Positions 1 to 12,070 are shown, counted from the first letter of the stretch. The stretch: DNA of 64,000 bases from Beta vulgaris subsp. vulgaris (GCF_026745355.1 NC_079209.1:29171365-29235364); one strand, 5' to 3'. Made by a program: numbers and translations. The notes: generated from the sequence alone by a model not told the origin.

Positions 1-513
1 GTCATATAAACTTGAAATAAATGAAATGGTTAAGCATATTATATACTTGTCATTATTATGTTATACTTGTCTGTACTACGTTATATTGTCTATTATATGC
101 TATAAAAATTATTTTAAAATTAACTATTATTATTATTATTATTTACGGGATGGAGTTGTAATTACTTAGCTTTCGTAATTTTGTGTATTTTGTTTTCTTT
201 GTTCTCTTCCTATTTATATTGTGCAGGTTGGTGAAAGGGACTACGTTGCAGAATGAGGTCTTAGTTTTTAAGTTACCTAGTTTAAAAACATTAAATACTG
301 CTATTTGGATTGTTTAGTTTTTTATTGTTTAAAGTAGACAACTTAGTTTGGTTTATTTTGATACTTTTTTGTGAGTTAAATTTTTATTTTAATAATTAGC
401 CTTGATTTATTTTAACAATAGATGTGGGGTAACACCCTAAAGGTTTGGTCAGATATTTTAATGAAAAGTGAATGTTTTATAAAGTTTTGAAACCAAAGTT
501 TTGAGGTGTTACA
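1..513 (+). repeat. 3' part of the 5' LTR of T0
   Basis: The stretch ends in GAGGTGTTACA, a typical gypsy LTR terminus ending in CA, and is followed two bases later by a tRNA-Met-type primer site. The LTR start lies outside the window. It contains an AT-rich block with a short (ATT)n run near 126-142. Confidence 0.7.
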
Positions 514-1120
514 AATTGGTATAAGAGCTTAGGTTATAATAAATTAATATAAATTAAGAGTTAATAATATGTGTTAAATAATTACGAGTCTAAGGTGGTA
601 AAAGAATATAGGTATTAATAAATTAAGTAATAAACATTAAAATAAATTGTGAGAATGGGATTGAAAAGGGTTTATGTACCTTAATGTGAAAGCACTTATT
701 TCAGGTGCTTATTAATTGTTTCTTTTCATTCTTATATGTTTAGATGTTGTAACTACAAGAAAATGTTGCGCTCAGATGACTGTTTAACCATAGGATTTAG
801 AAATTTATATTTATAATAAGGTATGTAGAGTAAGTTCGTTAGTAGTATTAGAAATTTTCTAAGTTCCTATATATGTGTTTTTATTAGGGATTTTATTACT
901 TGATTATTTTAATTTGAGTTGAATAGAGTTTCGGTTCTATTTACAATTGTTGCTTACTTGTCAAATTGATGTTTTGGCAAAGCATGCAAAAATTGTCTTG
1001 TAATGTTATGATGAAATATATTTTTGTTGAGGCATGTAGTTTTCTTATGATGAAAGTTAGTATTAAATAAATAAAACTATGTGCAAGACCATGTATGGGT
1101 GAATAGTTGTAGTAATACCA
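514..1120 (+). other. PBS and untranslated leader of T0
   Basis: Positions 516-528 read TTGGTATAAGAGC, one or two changes from the tRNA-iMet primer site TGGTATCAGAGC. The rest, to the first gag methionine, is AT-rich leader with no coding frame I can support. Confidence 0.65.
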
Positions 1121-1341
1121 ATGATAATGTGCAGGAATAGTATGCAAACATATCAAGTATACACTAGATCTCGTAGGAGAACTTTTGAACCAATGGCTGA
1201 AACCCCTGAACAATTGCTTGGGAGACTGAGATCTCTTGAACAACTTTCGCAACGTATGGGTTTAGTGTTGCAAAACCAATTAGGAAATAATGGTGGAGAG
1301 GACCCACAAGCTGTCATGGTAATGAAGTTAGCAACCCTTAA

Positions 1342-3557
1342 TGTAACAGCCCGCACTTCCGAGCTGCTAGCTAATCATACTTAACATTCATAAAACTCCA
1401 TTAACACTTAATAACCCCGAATTAAATATTTACTCGCAGCGGAAACAAAACATTTTTACTCGATCCTGGACCTGTGGGTCATGGCCCACAACATATCATC
1501 CTCAATAACCAAATAACAGATTACATAATATCTTACTCGAATCCCAAAATAATATAATACTTAAATATCAAATGAAAACTTAATATTCTACAACTTATAT
1601 TCTATATCTAACTTCGAATCACTAATATATTTACAATTCAATAATCAATTCTTTACTTTCGATCCACTATGAGCTCTCAATACAAACCTGCAAATTACAA
1701 AAGAAAATACAAAACAAAAACAAAACTAAAATGAGCGAAAAACTCAGTAACTTTACTTCAGCCCGTCAAAACGGTTTTGGTTCATAAACATTTTTCATAT
1801 CAGAAACAACTTGGTAATTGTTCGGAATAATTCATCTTTTAAATATATCGCTGGCATAACTTAATCACATTACATAAATCGCTGGCAAGTACAGGCTTAT
1901 AACATTACTTAACATAATATTCGACCTTATCTGGTCTTAACTCATACACGAATCATTTTACTCCACCTGTACCTTGCCCACTCTTCATCTCAGTTCATAA
2001 ACTAAGCCAGCTAACCATTTCGAAAACGTTTTCCCATTTTCATACTCAAATCACATTTCTAGAATACTTTATAGTTTCCGAACAATTCCAATCACATAAC
2101 AAAAGTATTATTCTTTCATAACCATCAAATATCAATTCACAATTAACTTATAAATATGCATCTATAACCATGGCCATGACTACAAACAATGTATGATATT
2201 GAAAGCACGATATCACATGGGGATGTAAATTCATTTTGCTGAACATAAAGGTTACCTCAAATGCAAACCAATTCTTTACTAACAAAACTCCAAGATCCTC
2301 ATATTTGATGACCAACTCAATCTTAAATTCCGCAAATTATCTTCATAGCCATATTCCATCATAGACCTCAAAACAATAGCAACAATTAATAATTATTCTC
2401 ACTAAATTCGAATAAGGAAGCTAACTTGACTAACTTTCTTAATAGACCTTTCTTCCTAATTCGACTTGTCCTTTTCTAGATAACTAACTTCGTTACTCAA
2501 TAAAATCATGGAGCAAAATAGTTAAATATGATTTCGTATTTCATAATATATAAGCTAAGTAGGAAAATCAATATAATATACTCCCAAAAGTTGAAACTAG
2601 GTAAATTTAATTTGTATAATCAAAAGTCATAAACTTTAATAACTTTTAAATACTACCCAAAAAAAAACAGAAAACTAAGGTAAACCCAATCCTTAAATTT
2701 TACAAACCCTTATCACAACTAATTTTTCAATCCCACTGTAAGATTTAGAACTGAATTTACTAGTGTAATCCAACAATAATAATCTGAATTTGCTATTATA
2801 CCCAAGATTCGAATTTTGGCTTTGAAGAAGGTTCTTAACAACATCAATCATAAATTCTGAATTTAGGTTCTTGGAATTCAATGGAAGAAAAGGAAGAAAT
2901 AGATTTAAATTATACCTTCCAAAGACATTCAACTGATCAAATATCAACAACAAATACTGTCGCACAGCAGCAACGCATTAGAAATTTCAGCAATAACACC
3001 AAACTTGCAAAGGGCATAACTCATAGCTCCAAACTCCGAATCGAGTGATTTATGTGCCCTAATTCATTATCTCGAAGAGATCTACAACTTTGATGAAGAA
3101 ACAAGGAGCAAATTTGGATTGCATGTTGGATTAAATTGCAGAACAGATGGACGAAAACATAGGAGATGCGAGAATGAAGAATTGGGGTTCTTAGATTTGC
3201 CCAAAATCAGAAAACTTATGGAGATTACATCTCAATGGTGGAGATTTCATGAAATTTTGACAACTCAATTTGAAAGCTTTTCTCCTTTTGACACAATGAA
3301 GGAAGTTAGGATGTGTTGTCTTTTAACAACAGTTGACACGAGGAAGGATAGAAAAGAATGAGACGTTTTTTTTTCTCTTTTAATTTCCTAAGCTTAAAAT
3401 ATAAATCAGAAAATCATATAAGTGATTTACCATTATAACATTAATATTCCCTTTTACCTTAAAATATTTAAATCAATCTTACTAATAGAATATCATAATT
3501 AAGCTAAGTTAAATATTTAGCTCATAATAAATCTGCTTAAAAATACGGACTGTTACA
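1342..3557 (-). repeat. LTR of the LARD-like element (3' LTR on the - strand)
   Basis: 2216 bp, matching 3960-6172 along its whole length with scattered substitutions and short indels. It contains a 90-codon open frame on the - strand (2693-2965) whose twin occurs in the other LTR. I do not regard this as a gene because LTR twins are copies of one another. Confidence 0.93.
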
Positions 3558-3959
3558 CTCTACCACCCTTAAAATAAATTTCGTCCTCGAAATTTAAAAA
3601 CTTAAAACTTTAGATCATTTCAAAACGAATACATTACATAAAACATTCTCACAAAAGTTAGCTCAGAACTCATAACGAACTATAATATCTCAAAAGAAAA
3701 TTTTCCTAACTTTCTGCAATCTCAATCAATATAATCCGGTCTTCCTTTTATAGCCACTTAAATCTAAATCCCAATATAACTTTCCACTTTTGCAATTTTC
3801 ACAACACTCAACCTTCGATTTTCTCAATTTCAATTCCTTAATTTTCAACTAACTAATAACCCAAATCAATTTCAAACGTTCCCATATATCTTCCTTAAAC
3901 TTATATGCTATGATATGAAGATCACAACAACTCCGAAATAACCATGCTCTGATACCACC
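3558..3959 (-). other. 402-bp interior of the LARD-like element with PBS and PPT
   Basis: Only priming signals are recognisable: the reverse-oriented PBS at 3946-3957 and a purine tract (- strand) at 3558-3570, next to a TTCGAGGACGAAATTT motif like the one found at the 3' end of Tekay-type pol. That motif is consistent with the interior being the fused two ends of a full-length gypsy element. Confidence 0.85.
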
Positions 3960-6172
3960 TGTAACAGCCCGCACTTCCGAGCTGCTAGCTAATCATACTT
4001 AACATTCATAAAACTCAATTAACACTTAATAACCCCGAATTAAATATTTACTCGCAGCGGAAACAAAACATTTTATCGATCCTGGACCTGTGGGTCAGGG
4101 CCCACAACATATCATCCTCAATAACCAAATAACAGATTACATAATATCTTACTCGAATCCCAAAATAATATAATACTTAAATATCAAATGAGAACTTAAT
4201 ATTCTACAACTTATATTCTATATCTAACTTCGAATCACTAATATATTTACAATTTAATAATCATTTCTTTACTTTCGATCCACTATGAGCTCTCAATACA
4301 AACCTGCAAATTACAAAAAAAATACAAAACAAAAACAAAACTAAAATGAGCGAAAAACTCAGTAACTTTACTTCAGCCCGTCAAAACGGTTTTGGTTCTA
4401 AACATTTTTCATATCAGAAACAACTTGGTAATTGTTCGGAATAATTCATCTTTTAAATATATCGCTGGCATAGCTTAATCAATTACATAAATCGCTGGCA
4501 AGTACAGGCTTATAACATAATTAACATAATATTCGACCTTATCTGGTCTTAACTCATAACGAATCATTTTACTCCACCTGTACCTTGCCCACTCTTCATC
4601 TCAGTTCATAAACTAAGCCACTAAACCATTTCGAAAACGTTTTCCCATTTCATACTCAAATCACATTTCTAGAATACTTTATAGTTCCGAACAATTCCAA
4701 TAACATAACAAAAGTATTATTCTTTCATAACCATCAAATATCAATTCACAATTAACTTATAAATATGCATCTATAACCATGGCCATGACTATAAACAATG
4801 TATGATATTGAAAACACGATTTCACATGGGCATGTAAATTCATTTTGCTGAACATAAAGGTTACCTCAAATGCAAACCAATTCTTTACTAACAAAACTCC
4901 AAGATCCTCATATCTGATGACCAACTCAATCTTAAATTCCGCAAATTATCTTCATAGCCATATTCCATCATAGACCTCAAACACAATAGCAACAATTAAT
5001 AATTATTCTCACTAAATTCGAATAAGGAAGCTAACTTGACTAACTTTCTTAATAGACCTTTCTTCCTAATTCGACTTGTCCTTTTCTAGATAACTAACTT
5101 CATTACTCAATAAAATCATGGAGCAAAATAGTTATATATGATTTCGTATTTCATAATATATAAGCTAAGTAGGAAAATCAATATAATATACTCCCAAAAG
5201 TTGAAACTAGGTAAATTTAATTTGTATAATCAAAAGTCATGAACTTTAATAACTTTTAAATACTACCCAAAAAAAAAAAACAGAAAACTAAGGTAAACCC
5301 AATCCTTAAATTTTACAAACCCTTATCACAACTAATTTTTCAATCCCACTGTAAGATTTAGAACTGAATTTACTAGTGTAATCCAACAATAATAATCTGA
5401 ATTTGCTATTATACCCAAGATTCGAATTTTGGCTTTGAAGAAGGTTCTTAACAACATCAATCATAAATTCTGAATTTAGGTTCTTGGAATTCAATGGAAG
5501 AAAAGGAAGAAATAGATTTAAATTATACCTTGCAAAGACATTCAACTGATCAAAGATCAACAACAAATACTGTCGCACAGCAGCAACGCATCAGAAATTT
5601 TAGCAATAATACCAAACTTGCAAAGGGCATAACTCATAGCTCCGAACTCCGAATCGAGTGATTTTTGTGCCCTAATTCATTATCTCGAAGAGATCTACAA
5701 CTTTGATGAAGAAACAAGGAGCAAATTTGGATTGCATGTTGGATAAAATTGCAGAACAGATGGACGAAAACAGAGGAGATGCGAGAATGAAGAATTGGGG
5801 TTCTTAGATTTGCCCAAAATCAGAAAACTTATGGAGATTACATCTCAATGGTGGATATTTCATGAAATTTTGACAACTCAATTTGAAAGCTTTTCTCCTT
5901 TGACACAATGAAGGAAGTTAGGATGTGTTATCTTTTAACAACAGTTGACACGAGGAAGGATAGAAAAGAATGAGATGTTTTTTTTTTCTCTTTTAATTTC
6001 CTAAGCTTAAAATATAAATCAGAAAATCATATAAGTGATTTACCATTATAACATTAATATTCCCTTTTACCTTAAAATATTTAAAACATAATCTTACTAA
6101 TAGAATATCATAATTAAGCTAAGTTAAATATTTAGCTCATAATAAATCTGCTTAAAAATACGGACTGTTACA
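3960..6172 (-). repeat. LTR of the LARD-like element (5' LTR on the - strand)
   Basis: 2213 bp with the same TGTAACAG...CTGTTACA termini as the left copy. Differences from the twin include many one- to three-base indels, for example around 4478 and 4625. Its - strand 90-codon frame (5306-5578) differs by one residue from that of the twin. Confidence 0.93.
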
Positions 6173-7238
6173 CTTAAACCTCCAATTTTTGTTGGAAAGG
6201 AAGACCCCTTACTCTTAGAGAACTAGCTAAGAGACTTTGATAAGTTATTCATTGCTACTGGGACACCTGAAGCTCAAAAATTAGACCAAGCTACCTTTTA
6301 TTTGAGGGAGGATGCAGACACTTGGTGCGACAGTCAAGGACCTATTGTTAGAGCTTAGGATCGGAAAACTTTAATTGGAATGCTTTTAAGGTTGCTATTA
6401 AGGATAGATTTTTCCCTGAACATATTAGGAGGAAGAAATACAATGAGTTCACTAGATTTAACCAGGGAGGTACTATGTCTGTACAAGAATATGCCCAAAA
6501 GTTCAATGAGTTGGCTAGATTTTGTCTAACTGTTGTGCCAGATGAGAGAGCCAAGGCTCAAAAGTTTGAGGATGGGTTAGCATTTAGAATTCAGTCTAGA
6601 CTTCGCGGAGCAACTTGTGCAACTTTTAAGGAGGCTTATGCTAAGGCTTCTAATATTGAGAGGATTTTGAGGCCCGAAGAGGAAGTTATTGGGAGGAATA
6701 AGAGAAAATACCCACCTAATAACCAAAATGACCATGGAAATGACAAGAAACCTCGATATGGGGGTAACAATAATAATGGGGGCAATAATCACACTAATGG
6801 TGGTGGTAATTATTAAGGGAATCGTAGCAACTACCAAGGTCAGGAGAGATCAAACTAGCAGGGATCCCGTACCTAGAACCCTACATGTAGGAAGTGTAAT
6901 AAAAGCCACCCAGGATTTACCTGTCAAGGAGACCCAATAACTTGTTATGCTTGTGGAGAGAAAGTACATAAGGCTAATCAATGTCCAGAGCGTCAGAATA
7001 ATGGACAAAACGGGAACAATTAGGGGAATAGGAATGGTCACGGGTCTAATAGAAACCAGAACAACAACAAACGCCCCTATAACAACAACAACTCCCAGGG
7101 TCAGGCTTCGAATGCTCAAGGAGGGAACACTACTCAGCATAATGGTCAGAATAACAATCGAGCAAATGGATCAGAGGAAACAACAATCAGAACAACAATG
7201 GAAATGACGCTCGAGGCAACAATGGAAGAATCTATGTT

Positions 7239-7619
7239 ATGAACCAAAATGAAGTAGACACCAACGCCAATATTATGACGGGTACTTTCCTCGTAAACTC
7301 TAACCTTGCTTACTTGCTTTTTGATTTTGGGGCGTCTCATTCTTTTATAGCTAGTTTATTTGTTGAAAAGTTAGGTCTAAAACCCTCAATATTGTGTCAA
7401 ACTTTGATTACAATACCTTCAGGAGAAATAGTTCCTTGTAGTTCTCTATACCTAGACATAACCATTACTATATTAGGATCTGATTTGCCTGCTAATCTTA
7501 TTCAGTTTAGCCTACCCGACTTTGATGTAATATTGGGAATGGATTGGCATGCTAAGTATAGAGCTAGGATAGAGTGTCATACCCAAAAGGTGTCTCTTAG
7601 GGGGGGCAAAGGGAAATGA
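7239..7619 (+). pseudogene. Retropepsin-like aspartic protease of T0
   Basis: About 126 residues are open. The family active site normally reads D-S-G-A-S; here it reads LFDFGASHSFI (near 7318-7350), with Phe in place of the Ser/Thr after the catalytic Asp. The conserved FDVILGMDWH motif near the end is intact. The enzyme would have cleaved Gag-Pol. The open frame ends at 7619 and pol resumes in another frame, so the polyprotein is broken. The Phe substitution is expected to damage the active site. Confidence 0.85.
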
Positions 7620-7662
7620 AATATCCTATCAAGGAATTGTTTCTAAACCTGGAGTCAGTATT

Positions 7663-8818
7663 GTGTCATCCATGTCATTCAAAACCTATATTAGGAAGGG
7701 TTACCCCATCTATTTGTGCCATGTGAAAGATGTGAGTGTGGAGGATGTAGAGATATCTCAAATACATGTGGTGAGTGAGTTCCAAGATGTTTTTCCAGAA
7801 GAAATTCCAGGGATGCCATTAGTGAGAGAAATGGATTTTAAAATTGACCTAGTGCCTGGGACTGGAGCTATTTCTAAGGCACCATATAGGTGGCACTTGC
7901 AGAGATGCAAAAGTTGAAAGTGCAATTGGAGGAATTGTAGGAGAAAGGGTACATTAGGCCAAGTGTTTCACCTTAGTGAGCACCAGTGTTATTTGTTCGA
8001 AAGAAGGATGGAACCTTGAGGTTGTGTATTGATTATAGAGAGTTGAATAATGTCACACTAAAGAATAAGTATCCATTGCCTAGGATTGAGGATTTATTTG
8101 ATCAACTTAAGGGTGTTGGAATTTTCTCTAAGATTGAATTGAGGTCTAGGTATCACCAATTGAGAATTACGGAGGAAGATATACCAAAAGACACCATTTC
8201 GTACGAGGTATGGGCATTATGAGTTCACAGTGATGCCATTTGGACTTGCTAATGCACCTGCATCATTTATGGACCTTATGAATAGGACTTTTAAGCCATA
8301 TTTAGATAAATTTATGGTGGTGAATATTGATGATATATTGGTGTATTCGAAGGACATAGAAGAGCATGAAGGTCATTTAAGGAAAGTTTTAGAGATACTT
8401 CAAGAGAAAAAGTTGTATGCTAAGTTATCAAAATGTGAGTTTTGGCTTGAGAAAGTTGCATTTTTGGGTCATGTGATTTCGAAAGAAGGCTTTGCTATAG
8501 ACCCATAAAAAAAACAAGCAGTAATAGAATGGGCGAGACCTAATAATGTGACAGAGATTAGAAGTTTTTTAGGACTTACTGGCTACTATAGGAGGTTTGT
8601 ACGAGATTTCTCAAAAGTAGCTCAACCTTTGACAATATTGATGAAGAAAACAACTCGATTTCAGTGGGGCGAGAAGTGTGAGAAAGCGTTTCAAGAATTG
8701 AAGCAAAGACTTACTTCAGCACCAGTTTTGACGTTACCATCTGGATTAGAAGGTTTTGAGGTGTTTAGTGACGCTTCTAAGAATGGGTTAGAATATTGAT
8801 GCAACATGATAATAGTTG
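7663..8818 (+). pseudogene. Reverse transcriptase and partial RNase H of T0
   Basis: Pieces in three frames: 7663-7917 (EFQDVFPEEIPG entry region), 7986-8222 ([19 protein letters not shown]), 8230-8508 ([12 protein letters not shown], then the catalytic NIDDILVYS near 8326-8352) and 8548-8799 ([14 protein letters not shown] and the first RNase H aspartate in FSDASKNGL). Breaks are a one-base loss near 7890, stops near 7938 and 7977, a frameshift near 8200 and a stop at 8506. RNase H is cut at about 8818, beyond which sequence similarity ends. The hydrophobic residue before I-D-D is Asn here, unlike the usual Phe/Tyr. Confidence 0.88.
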
Positions 8819-8851
8819 CGCCCGACCCGACCCGGCCCATGATCACCTCTA
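8819..8851. repeat. Possible hAT transposon terminus
   Basis: A sudden GC-rich block of repeated CCCGACCCGACCCGG runs into CATGATCACCTCTA at 8838-8851. Read in reverse it begins TAGAGGTGATCATG followed by GGGCCGGGTCGGG, the style of many plant hAT ends. It sits exactly where T0 homology stops. No partner end or 8-bp duplication was found. Confidence 0.3.
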
Positions 8852-8925
8852 CTATGCCCACTTACACAACTAAGTTTTGATATGCATATACTTTATTTAC
8901 ATTGTTTGCATGTTCACATTCCTAG

Positions 8926-11024
8926 GATTTGAACATGAAGCCAGAGCGTGTTTACTTAGATGAACTTAAAACTAGCAGTTTAGCTTACAAAGTCAAAATG
9001 AAGGTAATTGAAAAGGGACGAGCTAGGGTTTCTCCTAAAAAAGGCATACTTTACCAGAACCTTCATCTAGAAGATGATAAGGTATGGTCCCTCTTAGTTC
9101 TTTGTTATCTTCCACAACCAATATAACATAATCTATAAATTGGTAATTCTAAGCATTTCTGTCCACCAAAGTACATTCCACATTTATTCCTACTTAAAAA
9201 GCGTAACAAGATCATGCGTACTATATGTTGAGCTGGGTAAAATAACTAAACACACTTTCACGTCTAATTCTAAGACCACACAACCACCTATTATAGATGT
9301 TCTTTGATGCAATAACAATTAGGTATTGTACATAAATAATCCCTGTTTTATGTAAAACGTACCCTATAAGGTATTTAAATATCCATATGCACTGTTATTA
9401 TTACAAGGAAATCGAATGAGAGGGGGACTCTTTGGAGACCAGGTTGAAGGATACAAGGAAGCATTCGTGTAAGGAGTATGAAATTGTCAATGCTCCAATA
9501 AAGCCTGTAGAGGAGCACTATAGGCCACCTATATGAGCTTGGCTACTAGATGAGCTTTGGAACGCAAACAATCATTCAACCTATTAATTCTCAAGCAGAT
9601 CCATTCTCCTAGATTGCCATAACATAACTTAAATTCCTAAAGTTGGAGATCCATCTGTAAGTTTGGTAAGTTGTAATTACTGTGTTTAACCAATATTTAT
9701 AGTTGCATACTAGCACCTTCATATATATCTTGTTAACAACACAACCACGCTCAACCTATTTAACTACTATTCAGATATCATTGGTGTGGTCCTCTGTGTT
9801 GAAGAATAGGCACACACCATTTTGACACCCCAATCACGAGATAAACTGGTTCGTGAGATTGTTATAGCCGATTACAGGTGAACTACACAACATCTTTGTA
9901 GTTGATTTTTGTACATGCAATTTCTTGTTCCAAAAATCCTAACCTGCTGTTCTGGACTCATTATCAGCACCCAACAACTACTCATCATCTATACTTGAAA
10001 TGACCTCACTGGACCAGATTGTGATCGCCTCTCTATCTGGGCTGCAAAATTCAGAGTGGTTGGCTTCACCGCCTTGAAAGTCACTACCCACAAAGGTACG
10101 ATTTCAATTTGACAAATGATTAATTCTACTAAAATTGAGAAAACTTATATTCTCTGATATGGTTTAGGTTGTAGGTTTCTCACTTGCATCAACCATGTCC
10201 ACAACAATTATCCATGAACCTTAAGGGGACAAGGCGATTGCGCTTATTGAATGGTGACCTTCCAGCCTTTCATTCCCATCTCACCAACACAGAAATCAGC
10301 TAAAGAAACTCACGTATCCAACTGTTTTCCAGAGCATTGAGGCATAAAGACACTCGTTGATAGGCAAGCGTGGGTCTTAGATGTTAGGAACCCATCCAAG
10401 GAGAAACTGGTCATGACAATCCAAACACTGAAACTTAAAAAGGTCAGATGCTTAACTATACACATTGCGAATTTTGTATTCACTTGCCAAATTTATAATC
10501 TGTCAACAGAATATTATGAATTGATTCCCTTACCACCTTACTACCGCACTGTAGTCATAACAAACTATACAATGAGGAAGTCTACTTATGAGTTGGATAC
10601 CCTTTGCTTGAGCTAATAGATTGCTTCATCTGAACTAGGCTACTAACACTCTCCAAGAGGAACGTTGCTGGTTGAGAGTCATAATCCCCGAAGCTAACAT
10701 TGACAAGGTACACGCGTACCTAGGCTGCTCTAATTGTGGCAAAAGCGCTGATGTGCCGGTAGGAGAAACATTCACATGTCCCACTTGTTCAGAGAAAAAT
10801 GTCAACTCCATCCCTAGGTAAGTTGTACCTTTATCCAAAACTGTCAACTACTACTAATACAAGCTACTTCTTTATCCATCTTCACCTTAACGTGCTGGAT
10901 ACAGGGTGACTTTCAACTTTAACGTATCGGATGGGACCGATACAATTCCAGCAACAATGTTCAGTAACGATTTGGAGAAACTTTCAAGATGCCAGTTGAA
11001 GACATTTTCATGATCAAACATATT
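8926..11024 (+). pseudogene. RPA70-like (replication protein A large subunit) pseudogene, about six exons
   Basis: RPA1 binds single-stranded DNA through OB folds. Exon-like blocks with good splice sites: 8926-9081 (YKVKMKVIEKGRARVSPKKG, first OB fold), about 9409-9530 (RGGLFGDQVEGYKEAF and VNAPIKPVEEHYRPP), 9775-10095 (DLTGPDCDRLSIWAAKF, second OB fold), 10168-10442 (GFSLASTMSTTIIHEP), about 10622-10817 and 10905-11024. The fifth block has the four-cysteine zinc ribbon of the C-terminal OB fold, CSNCGKS then FTCPTCSEK. Donors such as AAAG|GTACG (10096) and acceptors such as GGTTTAG (10167) are intact. Stops interrupt most blocks. RPA-like genes occur both as nuclear families and on Helitrons. 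I see no Helitron Rep/helicase here, so origin is undecided. Confidence 0.75.
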
Positions 11025-11840
11025 GTATGCAAACTTTCACTTCTTTTATATTTTTTGTTTTGTTTTAAATGTCAATATAATGGCTAGAATTCCCTTTAGT
11101 TTGACATATCTAATTAAAATCTTGCTCACATAATTTCCCGAATCCTTAAATTGCATATACAGTAAAAAGCTTACAAAGAAAAAGAGGACTCAATAAATAG
11201 ATGCATTCAAATGCACACCTGGTATTAGTACTTATTTAAAATGTAGACATTGTATCCCACATATAAACTACGACTTGTTTTTTCTAAGCTTAACAATGCC
11301 TCTGACATACAACGAAATGTATCATATGAATTACAGTGCTCTTTTTTTTAATTTAAAAAATAACCAAGTCGCTATTATTATATTATTACCATTACAACAA
11401 TGCACCATCTATTACTAATCAGTATTGAGTTGCCAGGATGATTTAAAGTCCTTCTTAGCTATTCAGCATCAAAGGCGAACCTCCGAGTTTTTTTAATGAA
11501 GTAGGCCCAAAAACAACTCTTTCGTTGAATAATGTGCTGCAATGAGTCCTCAAAAGAGTAGTCCTAGAAAATGAAGATGATGAACCTAATCCAAGCCTGG
11601 AGACTGCAACCAAGACCATGGATCATCGCGTTGGTCAAGTGATGTAGCCAACCCAAAACAAGAGCTTGTTGCTAAGGCCGCTGATTTACGCTCTAGCAAA
11701 AACAAACTTGCTACACATCATACTCCTAATGTATTTGCAAGAGAATCTTCCGCTGAACCCAATAAATCAACTACTACACTACCTTGAGGGTCTATTTTGC
11801 CGCAGGGAGTTAACCATGTCCTAAGATGAACTACTTTTTT
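11025..11840. other. Downstream part of the RPA-like relic, no clear gene
   Basis: AT-rich intron-like DNA to about 11500. Then a somewhat more GC-rich stretch (11500-11800) could be a worn last exon, for example around LENEDDEPNPSLETATK in one frame. No frame is open long enough to support a call. Confidence 0.4.
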
Positions 11841-12070
11841 TTTGCTACTAGGCATGGTTGACTTTTTGTAATTGTTATACTAAGGACTCAACGACATTTT
11901 TAGTAATGGTGCACGATCCTAAGCATGTTCTGTATCCCAACAATTACTTGTGTTGTTTGCTACTAGGCATGATTGCCTTTTTGTAATAGTTATACTAGTG
12001 ACCCAACGACATTTTTAGTAATGACACACAATCCTAAACATGTTATGTATCTCAAGAATTACTTGTGTTG
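11841..12070. repeat. 115-bp tandem duplication
   Basis: Two head-to-tail copies, 11841-11955 and 11956-12070. Each starts TTTGCTACTAGGCATG and ends TTACTTGTGTTG, with scattered substitutions. Confidence 0.9.

Larger units (their letters stand above)
1342..6172 (-). mobile_element. Non-autonomous long-LTR (LARD-like) retrotransposon inside T0 gag
   Basis: Two near-identical 2.2-kb direct repeats flank a 402-bp interior. Each repeat starts TGTAACAG and ends CTGTTACA, and the element is flanked by a perfect 5-bp duplication CTTAA (1337-1341 and 6173-6177). A tRNA-Met primer site in reverse orientation at 3946-3957 (complement of TGGTATCAGAGC) abuts the right LTR, so the element reads on the - strand with 3960-6172 as its 5' LTR. 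The purine tract AAGGGTGGTAGAG (- strand, near 3558-3570) precedes the other LTR. No gag or pol remains. The LTR style is that of Tekay/Del gypsy elements, so it is probably a deletion derivative mobilised in trans. Confidence 0.93.
1121..7200 (+). pseudogene. gag of T0, split by an insertion and broken
   Basis: The N-terminal part is at 1121-1341, with a likely start at the methionine of MAETPEQLL near 1193. It continues at 6178 after the 1342-6172 insertion, with typical gypsy capsid wording (LKPPIFVGKED, then a retro-gag core to about 6660). The frame from 6475 has no stop until 6816. An Asn/Gly-rich linker follows, then two zinc knuckles in shifted frames. The second, at about 6942-6985, is a perfect C-X2-C-X4-H-X4-C (CYACGEKVHKANQC). 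The first, near 6886-6924, has one residue fewer between Cys and His. In-frame stops occur near 6223 and 6356, with further frameshifts after 6816. The product would have formed the virus-like particle. Confidence 0.85.
1..8818 (+). mobile_element. Degenerate Ty3/gypsy element T0, truncated at both ends
   Basis: Order on the + strand: LTR end (to 513), PBS, gag (from about 1121), zinc knuckles, aspartic protease, reverse transcriptase and the start of RNase H. Similarity stops near 8818 inside RNase H, so the rest of RNase H, integrase and the 3' LTR are missing. The left LTR runs off the window. The gag and pol style resembles Tekay/Del chromoviruses, but the chromodomain end is absent, so the clade is inferred. 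The element is split by a later insertion at 1342-6172. Several frameshifts and stops make it non-functional. Confidence 0.85.

Noticed and set aside
6577..7340. Several ORFs on both strands across the T0 gag tail
   Set aside because: Ile/Val/Asn-rich frames created by the Asn-rich gag linker and its complement; only the gag frames have knuckles.
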